Source: Clostridiales bacterium | Lineage (GTDB): Bacteria; Bacillota; Clostridia; Lachnospirales; WQUN01 | Direction of reading: 5' to 3' | Assembly (NCBI GenBank): GCA_031254075.1 | Contig: JAIRVD010000213.1 | Coordinates: forward strand, 1-9,042 | DNA length: 9,042 nt | Shown: positions 1 through 6,592 of the stretch, piece by piece | Numbering within the stretch: the stretch's first letter is position 1 | Layout: each line of letters begins with the position of its first letter | Made by a program: the position numbers and the translations under genes | Notes under the pieces: generated by a model | What the model was told of the DNA's origin: nothing | What the model saw: the letters and a program-made list of their open reading frames with translations, nothing else | Database searches by the model: none

Positions 1-561
1 GATTTATTCCTCGCGATTTTACCCGACAAAGAACCGACAATTATGCTTTCCGATTTTCCCGTTTGCGACGCGTCATTTATCAATCCTTCCGCCGAAAAAT
101 CAATCGAACGCGTCAAGGAAGCCGTTCGCGGAATCCGCATGGTTCGTACCGAAAAGCAAGTTCCGCCTTCGCAAAAAATTGCGGTGCATATTCTTCCGGC
201 AGATTCCGAATCTTCGAATTTATTCGAAAACACCAAGGACGCGTTGAAACTTCTTTCCGGCGCGGCTTCCGTTGAAATAATTTCCGAAGCTCCGCCTTCC
301 GGCGCAATTTCGGTTGTTGTTTCCGGCGCAACGATTTATCTTCCGCTCGCGTCGCTCGTCGATTCCGAAAAAGAACGCGCGCGTCTTTCCAAAGAAATAA
401 AAAAACTCGAACAGGAAATCTCCCGCATAGATTCAAAACTCGCAAACGAAGGCTTTTTGGCAAAAGCCCCGCCCGCGCTGGTTGAAGCGGAACGGGAAAA
501 ACTTGAGAACTTTGCCGCAATGCTCACGAAAACAGAAACCGAATTGGCGGGAATGAGTTGA
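1..561 (+). CDS. valS: Valyl-tRNA synthetase, C-terminal part (5' truncated by window edge)
   Basis: The frame is open from base 1, so this is the last 186 residues of a larger protein. ValS is the cytoplasmic class I enzyme that charges tRNA-Val. The visible part starts in the anticodon-binding helical bundle (EAVRGIRMVRTEKQVPPSQK, typical of ValS) and ends in the C-terminal coiled-coil arm, with its heptad-like run from DSEKERARLSKEIKKLEQEI to EREKLENF and the characteristic NEGFLAKAPPALVEAEREK segment. In ValS this arm contacts the tRNA elbow. The catalytic HIGH and KMSKS motifs would lie upstream of the window. The gene ends with TGA and is followed after 71 bases by a kinase gene on the same strand. 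folC, which often follows valS in Firmicutes, is absent here. Third codon positions are already A/C-rich, as in the 3' halves of the next genes. Confidence 0.95.
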   Translation, partial: DLFLAILPDKEPTIMLSDFPVCDASFINPSAEKSIERVKEAVRGIRMVRTEKQVPPSQKIAVHILPADSESSNLFENTKDALKLLSGAASVEIISEAPPSGAISVVVSGATIYLPLASLVDSEKERARLSKEIKKLEQEISRIDSKLANEGFLAKAPPALVEAEREKLENFAAMLTKTETELAGMS

Positions 562-567
562 AAGCAT

Positions 568-592
568 AATAAATACCGCCTCAGTATTTATT
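568..592 (+). repeat. AT-rich inverted repeat in the valS-kinase gap
   Basis: A perfect 9-base inverted repeat, AATAAATAC (568-576) against GTATTTATT (584-592), with a 7-base loop. The stem is AT-rich and has no GC core, so it is a poor intrinsic terminator. It could be an RNA hairpin in the leader of the kinase gene or a protein-binding palindrome. The function is unknown. Confidence 0.45.
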
Positions 593-596
593 TACG

Positions 597-620
597 GCAG
601 AGCAAAAACCGCTCTGCTTT
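597..620 (+). terminator. GC-rich hairpin with short T run, just upstream of the kinase start
   Basis: GCAGAGC (597-603) pairs perfectly with GCTCTGC (611-617) around a 7-base loop AAAAACC, and only three T residues follow. The shape is that of a weak intrinsic terminator for valS. However, it ends 12 bases before the kinase ATG and directly abuts the G-rich ribosome site (623-627), leaving no room for a promoter between them. If kinase transcription starts upstream, the hairpin lies in the kinase leader and could act as an attenuator or stabiliser. The call is tentative. Confidence 0.4.
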
Positions 621-632
621 CCGGGGGTAGTT

Positions 633-3600
633 ATGGATATTAAGGCAGAAAATAAGATTCCCGAGATAAAAAAATTTTTTGACAAGCTGAAGGTTGCGGC
701 TTGTTGTTTTGATGAGAAAGGCGCGTTGCTTGCGTGCAATTTTGCGTGGGCGCGTCTTTTTGATTTGGAAAGAAAAAGCGATGTTACGAAAAAGATGGGG
801 AAACTGTTTCCTAAGGAATGCAAGGAGATTTTGAAAGAGGGTATTCAGGAAGCGTTGATTTACGGCAGTACGGTATATGAGGTTCCGTGTGTAACGGACA
901 GCGGGCGGAAGATTGCGCTTGAGATTACGTTTCATCGTGAGAGCGCGGGCGTTGTGACGGGTCATGCGTTTGAGATTTCGAAGTACAAGAACGCGATTGC
1001 GGAAACGATTGAGTCCGAGCAGGATTTTATCAGCAGACAGCGGCAGATTTATGACGCGAATCCGGCGCCGGGACATTATTTGGACGAGACCGGTGATATC
1101 ATTGACTGCAACGAAGCCGCGTTAAAGCTGTTTCGTGTAAAAAATTTGGATGAATTTATGAAGGTTATGCGTGAGCTTCAGCCGGAGTATCAATCCTGCG
1201 GAAACAGGTCGGAAACTATTGTAAAAAAATATATTGATGAAGCGTTGGAGAACGGCAGTGCGCGGTTCGACCATGTGTATTTCAGCGCGGACGGCGAGCC
1301 TGTTGATGTGGAAACGACATTTGTTCATATCGTCGGCGCGTTGCACAACGGCAAGCGAATGCTCGCGGCATTTACGCAGGATTTACGCGAGCTTCATAAA
1401 GCGATGCAAAAAATTCGCGAGGAGCAAAACACGAACAGAATTTTAAGGGATAATTCGCCATACGGCGTTGTGATTTGGAATAAGGAATTTAAACCCGAAA
1501 GTGCGAACGCGCAGGCGTTAAGTATTTTCGGCGTTAATGACGTGTTTGAGTTCGGACGGCATTTGAAAACGATGCACTCAAGCGAGCATCCGAAAGGAAT
1601 ACTTTCGCAGGAAGAATTTGTTTTTTATCTGCGCCGCGCGTTTGACGGCGAGACCGTCCATTACGAAGGAATCAGCGTTACTTCGTCGGGGGAAGAATTG
1701 CCGCATGAGGTTACGCTTGTTCCGTTTCGGCGCGACAATGAGCTATATGTCGCGGCGTATCTGATTGACCTTCGCGAGATGAAGGCGGCGATGGCAAAGG
1801 CTCGCGAGGCGGACGAAAACGCGAATATTTTGATAAACGCGCTGCCGATTGCGAGCGCGCTGTTAAGTCCCGCGCCGGAATGCAGAATTTTGGAATGTAA
1901 TCAAGCCGCGATAAATTTGCTTGCGTTAAAACCGGGCGAAAAATTTGAATTCCTGCAATCGGAAGACGGCGATGTTTATTTCTGCGACGCAAATTGCGGA
2001 AAATGTGAAAGTCACGGGCGTTCGTCGTGTGTCGCGCGCAGATGTTTGATACGAAATTGGCGCCAGACAATTAAGGGCTATAGGGAAGAGCCCGAGAAAA
2101 TTGACAGTTGGGTTATAAACCAATGCGAAACGGCAGCGGAAAAAGGTCGAAACGTTGTGACGTCCTATCGCACAACATTGCTCGGCGAGGAATTATTCTT
2201 GGAAACAACGCTTGTTCCGGTAACGATTAAGGGTCAGCAGGGTTTTGCGCTGCATCTTCGCGACTTGCGTGAAGCGCGTCTGCGCGAAGAAGCCGAGGAA
2301 GAATCGCGCGCAAAAACGCGTTTCTTAGCGCGAATGAGCCACGAAATTCGCACGCCGATGAATGCAATTTTAGGTATTACCGAAATCGAATTGCAAAAAG
2401 AAAACAAGGCGCGTACGGAAGAAGCGTTCTTACGCATTCGGCATTCGTCGCATCTTTTGCTTTCGATTATCAATGATATTCTGGATATTTCAAAAGTCGA
2501 AGCGGGCAAAATGGAAATCGTTCCTAAGCCGTATGACATCGCCGAAACAATTATCGAAACAGCTCAATTAAATATGATGCACATTGGCGACAAGCCGATT
2601 GAATTTAAATTATTCGTGGACGAAAAACTGCCGCGCATGTTAAACGGCGACGAGCTTCGCATAAAACAGGTTATGAATAATCTGCTTTCGAACGCGTTTA
2701 AGTACACAAAGGAAGGAACCGTTACGCTTAATGTTACACGTGATGTATATAAAAACAGGTTTATTCTTGTGTTCGAAATAATCGACACGGGTCAAGGCAT
2801 GTCTAAAACGCAATTAAGCACACTGTTCGATATCGAATTCAATCGTCACAATCTGCAAGCAAACCGCGATATTCAAGGCAGCGGGCTCGGAATGACAATT
2901 ACTTATCACCTCGTAAGCCTGATGAGAGGAAAAATTTTCGTCGAAAGTATACTTGGCAAGGGGAGTACCTTTACCGTTCGGCTTACGCAAGAACCCGTCG
3001 GCGAAGAATTGCTCGGCTCAATCGCAATGGAACTGCAAAATATTAAAACCGTAAAAAATCTCTTAAAACGCGCAAAAAGAATCGACCATGAAATTATGTC
3101 CGCAGGGCGCGTTTTAGTTGTTGACGATGTTGAGTCAAATCTTTTCGTAATTCAGGGAATGCTGATGCCGTACAAAATTTATGTCGAGACCGTCGAAAGC
3201 GGCTACGAGGCCGTCAAAAAAATCAAGGACGGCAATGTTTATGACATCATCTTCATGGACCACATGATGCCGGGCATGGACGGCGTCGAAGCCGCGCGCC
3301 TGATTCGCGAAGAAGGCTATGACTCGCCAATCGTCGCGCTTACCGCAAACACCTTGGTCGGTCAAGAGGAAATTTTCTTGAGCAGCGGTTTCGCTGCCTT
3401 TATCGCAAAACCCATTGACGCAAAAAAATTGGATGAATGCCTAAAACAGTTCATCCAATCCAAGTCGCCGACTTATTCCGAAAACCTCATTAATATTTTC
3501 CTTCGCGACGCACAGAAAACCAAAAACGAATTAACCGAATTAATGAACTCCGGTTTCCCCCAAGCCGAACCACTCGACGAAGAACAGCTAATCCTTTACA

Positions 3601-3992
3601 CCACCGCCACGCACGCAATCAAAAACGCGCTGGCAAACGTAGGCGAAGCCGAACTATCAGACATCGCCTACTCCCTTGAACAGGCATCACGCGCGCGCGA
3701 TTGTGAAAAAATAAAATCCGACACCCATTTGTTCCTTATACGCCTCGAAGAAACCATCGCAAAACTCATCCCGCCCGAAGACCGCGATTTTCTGCGCAAA
3801 CAACTACAAATCTTTTGCAACGCCTGCGATTCCTATAACAAAAAATCCGCGCGGAAAGCACTCGCCGCTCTCTCGGAAAAATCTTGGCAAACACCCACAA
3901 ATGATATACTCGAAAAGCTCTCCGAAAACATCCTGCACTCGGAATTCGAAGCCGCCGCGGAAATCGCGCGGGAGTATGTTGACACAATCTGA
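633..3992 (+). CDS. Soluble multi-PAS hybrid sensor histidine kinase with receiver and HPt domains
   Basis: 1119 residues with no membrane segment, so a cytoplasmic sensor is likely. Order: PAS-like regions at about 15-115, 137-255, 270-385 and 397-555; a dimerisation/phosphoacceptor helix with SHEIRTPMN (His570); a GHKL ATPase with N-box Asn687, G1 box DTGQG (718-722) and G2 box GSGLG (749-753); a receiver domain with acidic pair Asp831/Asp832, phosphoacceptor Asp876, Thr904 and Lys926; and an HPt-like helical domain with THAIKNALANVG, where His994 is the likely phosphate carrier, plus a helical tail. All residues for a His-Asp-His relay are present. The fourth PAS region holds Cys451, 455, 458, 466 and 471, suggesting metal, Fe-S or thiol sensing (inference). 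ATG follows a GGGGG ribosome site at 5 bases. No response regulator gene adjoins it, so the target is unknown. G/T-ending codons dominate the 5' end and A/C-ending codons the 3' end. Confidence 0.93.
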   Translation: MDIKAENKIPEIKKFFDKLKVAACCFDEKGALLACNFAWARLFDLERKSDVTKKMGKLFPKECKEILKEGIQEALIYGSTVYEVPCVTDSGRKIALEITFHRESAGVVTGHAFEISKYKNAIAETIESEQDFISRQRQIYDANPAPGHYLDETGDIIDCNEAALKLFRVKNLDEFMKVMRELQPEYQSCGNRSETIVKKYIDEALENGSARFDHVYFSADGEPVDVETTFVHIVGALHNGKRMLAAFTQDLRELHKAMQKIREEQNTNRILRDNSPYGVVIWNKEFKPESANAQALSIFGVNDVFEFGRHLKTMHSSEHPKGILSQEEFVFYLRRAFDGETVHYEGISVTSSGEELPHEVTLVPFRRDNELYVAAYLIDLREMKAAMAKAREADENANILINALPIASALLSPAPECRILECNQAAINLLALKPGEKFEFLQSEDGDVYFCDANCGKCESHGRSSCVARRCLIRNWRQTIKGYREEPEKIDSWVINQCETAAEKGRNVVTSYRTTLLGEELFLETTLVPVTIKGQQGFALHLRDLREARLREEAEEESRAKTRFLARMSHEIRTPMNAILGITEIELQKENKARTEEAFLRIRHSSHLLLSIINDILDISKVEAGKMEIVPKPYDIAETIIETAQLNMMHIGDKPIEFKLFVDEKLPRMLNGDELRIKQVMNNLLSNAFKYTKEGTVTLNVTRDVYKNRFILVFEIIDTGQGMSKTQLSTLFDIEFNRHNLQANRDIQGSGLGMTITYHLVSLMRGKIFVESILGKGSTFTVRLTQEPVGEELLGSIAMELQNIKTVKNLLKRAKRIDHEIMSAGRVLVVDDVESNLFVIQGMLMPYKIYVETVESGYEAVKKIKDGNVYDIIFMDHMMPGMDGVEAARLIREEGYDSPIVALTANTLVGQEEIFLSSGFAAFIAKPIDAKKLDECLKQFIQSKSPTYSENLINIFLRDAQKTKNELTELMNSGFPQAEPLDEEQLILYTTATHAIKNALANVGEAELSDIAYSLEQASRARDCEKIKSDTHLFLIRLEETIAKLIPPEDRDFLRKQLQIFCNACDSYNKKSARKALAALSEKSWQTPTNDILEKLSENILHSEFEAAAEIAREYVDTI

Positions 3993-4026
3993 AATTTCTG
4001 ATAATTTCGAAGTAACTTAATATAAT

Positions 4027-4119
4027 CCGCTAGGGGTGCTGACGAGAGTAAAAACTGCTCTCGTTGGCTGAGAGTTACCCTTTGTACCTGCTCCGAATAA
4101 TGTCGGCGAAGGAAAGCGA
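4027..4119 (+). ncRNA. TPP riboswitch (THI element) aptamer
   Basis: The conserved thi-box blocks appear in order: CTAGGGGTGCT, GGCTGAGAG, ACCCTTTGTACCTG, then CCGAATAATGTCGGCGAAGGA. A closing P1 can form between CGCT (4028-4031) and AGCG (4115-4118). The variable P3 arm is ACGAGAG paired with CTCTCGT, and CCGA/TCGG forms the other sensor-arm helix. The RNA binds thiamine pyrophosphate and turns off downstream expression. It sits 57 bases before thiT, which fits. I see no GC-rich terminator between aptamer and gene. The thiT ribosome site lies in the loop of a small hairpin (AAAACC 4155-4160 with GGTTTT 4167-4172), so translational control is the likelier mode (inference). Confidence 0.95.
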
Positions 4120-4176
4120 TAAGTGGCAAACGAAGCCTTCTTGCGGAGAATATAAAACCATAAGGAGGTTTTTTTA

Positions 4177-5088
4177 ATGAGAAATTTAAAGGAAACACAA
4201 ATACCGAAAGCAAAAATGCTTGCGGTAGCGGCGATGTGTATTGCGCTGGCGTTTTTGCTGAATCAGGTGACGATTTTTCGGATGCCTATGGGCGGGTCGG
4301 TGACGCCTGCGAGTATGTTGTTTATCGTGCTTGCGGGGTATTGGCTCGGTCCGCTGTACGGGGTTTTATCGGGTCTTGCGTTGGGGTTGTTGGATATTTC
4401 AACGGGTGTAACGTATAATCATCCGATACAAATTTTGCTGGATTATTTTTTGGCGTTCGGCGTTTTGGGAATCTCGGGGTTTTTTCGTAAAATGAAATTC
4501 GGTTTGCAAATCGGATATTTTGCAGGCGTAATGGGGCGCTGGCTGATGGTTTTTATTTCGGGATTGGTATTTTTTTCCGACAGCGCACTCGGCATTTGGG
4601 ATTCGGCGTTTTATTCGGCGATTTACAATTTCAATTACATCGCGCCGGAAATGATTGTTACATTTGTAATTATCAGCCTGCCGTCAATGAAATACGCCAT
4701 TGACATAGTTACGAAAAACGTTGTTCCGCCCGCCGTTTATGCCGAAATTTCCGCAAAAAGCCACGGCTCCGCTTCTTCTGCGGCAAGAATTGCCACAGGT
4801 GCGGTAATCGGCGCAATAGGCGGAATTGCATTCGTTTTTGCCGCGTACATTCAAAGAATGGAAAATTTGGCAATCGCAAATTTTTCATCGGGTTTCGAAA
4901 TATTTAACGTTGACCCAACGCGCATTCCGCGTATTTATCAAGTTTTTGCGGAAAATCCCGGCAACATTGCACGCATGATTGAACGCAATACGGAATTTAT
5001 TTTCGCGTTTCAAACCATCGGTGTAGTGTTAATCGCAACAGCCGCCGCATTGTTAATTTCTACAATGAAAATCGAGTATAGCAAATAG
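4177..5088 (+). CDS. thiT: ECF-type thiamine transporter substrate-binding subunit ThiT with C-terminal membrane extension
   Basis: 303 residues, mostly hydrophobic. The first ~175 match the ThiT family of energy-coupling factor S components: GGSVTPASMLFIVLAGYWLG, then HPIQILLDYFLAFGVLGISG, then FISGLVFF and YSAIYNFNYIAPE. ThiT binds thiamine from outside and works with the shared EcfA-EcfA'-EcfT module, which is not in this window. The TPP riboswitch in front independently supports the assignment. ATG is preceded by a strong AAGGAGG (4162-4168) at 8 bases. Odd points: ThiT is usually near 190 residues, and here residues ~176-303 add two further predicted membrane helices (about 206-224 and 276-296) around a polar loop. 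By my memory of the L. lactis protein, its pocket Glu-Tyr pair is Asp89-Tyr90 here, and its pocket His is replaced by Val125. The 48-base gap to spoIVB allows co-transcription. Confidence 0.9.
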   Translation: MRNLKETQIPKAKMLAVAAMCIALAFLLNQVTIFRMPMGGSVTPASMLFIVLAGYWLGPLYGVLSGLALGLLDISTGVTYNHPIQILLDYFLAFGVLGISGFFRKMKFGLQIGYFAGVMGRWLMVFISGLVFFSDSALGIWDSAFYSAIYNFNYIAPEMIVTFVIISLPSMKYAIDIVTKNVVPPAVYAEISAKSHGSASSAARIATGAVIGAIGGIAFVFAAYIQRMENLAIANFSSGFEIFNVDPTRIPRIYQVFAENPGNIARMIERNTEFIFAFQTIGVVLIATAAALLISTMKIEYSK

Positions 5089-5136
5089 CAATTTCGGCAA
5101 AGATAGCAATGTATAAATTGACTAGGGGGCGATATT

Positions 5137-6411
5137 TTGCGCCGCAAGTTAAAAATCATTGCTGTCTTATTTTTTTGCATCATTAGCGGATTCGCGGCAG
5201 GCAGTTATACCTATCTTTTGCGTTTTCCGGGAGAAATACGCCTGACGGAATTTTCCACACACAGCTTGAATATCGGGTTGCCGCTTTCGGTGACGTTCAG
5301 CGAAACGACGGAGGTTGCGAAGGTCAACTCCGCGCCTCTAAGCCGAACGCTTACGATTGAAACCGAAAGCCAAGGCTCCGCCGAAATGACAATCGGTGCG
5401 TTCGGACTGCCGTTACGCCGAATAACACTCGACGTCGTTCCCGAGGTCGAAATAATTCCGCTCGGACATGCCATCGGCGTTCGAATTAACACAGATGGTG
5501 TAATGGTACTCGGAACGGGTTCTTTCGCCGGCACAAGCGGCGAAACACATCGCCCCGCGTATAATTTATTGCAGGCGGGCGATTTAATTCTGTGTGCTGA
5601 CGACACAGTGATTAACAATAAAGAAAAACTCAGCGACTATGTAGCAAATTCAAGCGGAGAAATTACTTTTACCATTCGGCGCGGCAACGAAGAAATGAAA
5701 ATCACCCTAACGCCCGCCGTCGCAATGACAGACGGTGTTCGACGAATCGGCATTTGGGTGCGAGATTCCACTAAAGGAATAGGCACACTTACATTTTATA
5801 ATCCCGCAACAAACGAATTCGGTGCGCTCGGGCACGGAATTCTCGATGTCGATACTAAAATGTTGCTTTCCGTTCGCAGCGGAAACATCATGCCCTCCAC
5901 CGTAACCTCCGTAAACAGAGGCGTTCGCGGTCTTCCGGGCGAACTCGAAGGCAACGTTGACACAAGCGTTTCGCTCGGAACAATCACAACCAACTGCCCA
6001 AACGGAATCTTCGGCGAACTAAACGCCCAAGCCGCCGCCGATTTTCAAAATCTTCAGCGCTATCCAATCGCACGCCGAACGCAAATCACCGAAGGCACCG
6101 CAACCATCCTCACCAACGTCACAGGAACCGCCGTTAACGAATATGAAATCCAAATCGAAAGCATAAACTTAAACGCCTCCGACGACACCAAGGGCATCGT
6201 AATTCGCATCACCGACCCCGAACTCCTTGCAATCACCGGCGGAATAGTCCAAGGCATGAGCGGAAGCCCCATCCTTCAAAACGGCAGAGTAGTCGGCGCA
6301 ATTACCCACGTCTTCGTACAAGACCCAACCAAAGGCTACGCCATCTTCATCGAAACCATGCTCTCACACTGCCCCGAAAGCACCCAACAAATCCACGCCA
6401 TCGCGGCGTAA
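5137..6411 (+). CDS. spoIVB: SpoIVB stage IV sporulation serine protease (S55 family)
   Basis: 424 residues, close to the ~426 of the B. subtilis protein. SpoIVB is made in the forespore and secreted into the space between forespore and mother cell, where it cleaves SpoIVFA to release SpoIVFB and hence sigma-K activation. Visible here: an N-terminal membrane anchor (about 5-25), a PDZ domain (about 105-195), and the S55 peptidase domain with His233 in ALGHG, Asp360 in RITDPE and Ser375 in GMSGSPI. All three sit at a constant -3 offset from B. subtilis His236/Asp363/Ser378. The C-terminal VVGAITHVFVQDPTKGYAIF is the family signature. The start is TTG at 5137, placed 7 bases after AGGGGG (5124-5129); no better start exists nearby. 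Unusually, spo0A does not follow: the gene ends near a bidirectional terminator and an accessory region. The last 50 codons end in A or C 90% of the time (hand count). Confidence 0.95.
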   Translation: MRRKLKIIAVLFFCIISGFAAGSYTYLLRFPGEIRLTEFSTHSLNIGLPLSVTFSETTEVAKVNSAPLSRTLTIETESQGSAEMTIGAFGLPLRRITLDVVPEVEIIPLGHAIGVRINTDGVMVLGTGSFAGTSGETHRPAYNLLQAGDLILCADDTVINNKEKLSDYVANSSGEITFTIRRGNEEMKITLTPAVAMTDGVRRIGIWVRDSTKGIGTLTFYNPATNEFGALGHGILDVDTKMLLSVRSGNIMPSTVTSVNRGVRGLPGELEGNVDTSVSLGTITTNCPNGIFGELNAQAAADFQNLQRYPIARRTQITEGTATILTNVTGTAVNEYEIQIESINLNASDDTKGIVIRITDPELLAITGGIVQGMSGSPILQNGRVVGAITHVFVQDPTKGYAIFIETMLSHCPESTQQIHAIAA

Positions 6412-6421
6412 AAGCAACCGC

Positions 6422-6460
6422 ATCGGCTGATTGTGCAAACTTTCACATGTCGGTGCCGAT
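6422..6460 (+). other. Imperfect hairpin downstream of spoIVB
   Basis: ATCGGC (6422-6427) pairs with GCCGAT (6455-6460), and inside it TGTG (6432-6435) can pair with CACA (6444-6447). No T run follows, so it is not an intrinsic terminator. It may be a 3' UTR structure protecting the spoIVB message, or chance. The rest of 6412-6536 shows nothing I recognise. Confidence 0.25.
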
Positions 6461-6536
6461 AAATTAAGGGCTGACAAACCTTTGGCCATTTCGTCAACGG
6501 CGGAAACTTCCTAAATTTTTACCGCAAAAATACTTA

Positions 6537-6572
6537 AAAAACCCTCGAAAACATATGTTGTCGAGGGTTTTT
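6537..6572. terminator. Bidirectional intrinsic terminator between spoIVB and the GNAT gene
   Basis: A perfect 12-base stem, AAAAACCCTCGA (6537-6548) against TCGAGGGTTTTT (6561-6572), with a 12-base loop. The + strand ends in TTTTTGTTT and the minus strand reads GGGTTTTTTAAGT after the stem, so it can stop transcripts from both spoIVB and the convergent acetyltransferase gene. Confidence 0.92.
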
Positions 6573-6592
6573 GTTTGGAGATATTGTTAATG

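Noticed and set aside
544..572. Possible promoter TTGGCG-17-TAATAA at the end of valS for the kinase gene
   Set aside because: The -10 box matches only 3 of 6 consensus bases. Too weak to report.
588..1076. Long open frame on the minus strand inside the kinase gene
   Set aside because: Arg-rich, Leu-rich product without family features, opposite a strongly supported kinase frame. It is a by-product of codon bias, as are other antisense frames at 2234-2539, 3833-4213 and 5211-5618.
4021..4026. Perfect TATAAT just upstream of the TPP aptamer
   Set aside because: A start 6-7 bases downstream would fall near 4033, inside the aptamer, and remove the 5' strand of P1. There is also no good -35 box at 16-18 bases. 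Transcription more likely comes from further upstream.
5112..5117. TATAAA ahead of spoIVB as a promoter
   Set aside because: No -35 element at proper spacing and no convincing forespore sigma-G or sigma-F type boxes. The 48-base gap is equally consistent with read-through from thiT.
6422..6460. Hairpin after spoIVB as its terminator
   Set aside because: Stem imperfect and no T run; the terminator at 6537-6572 is far stronger.
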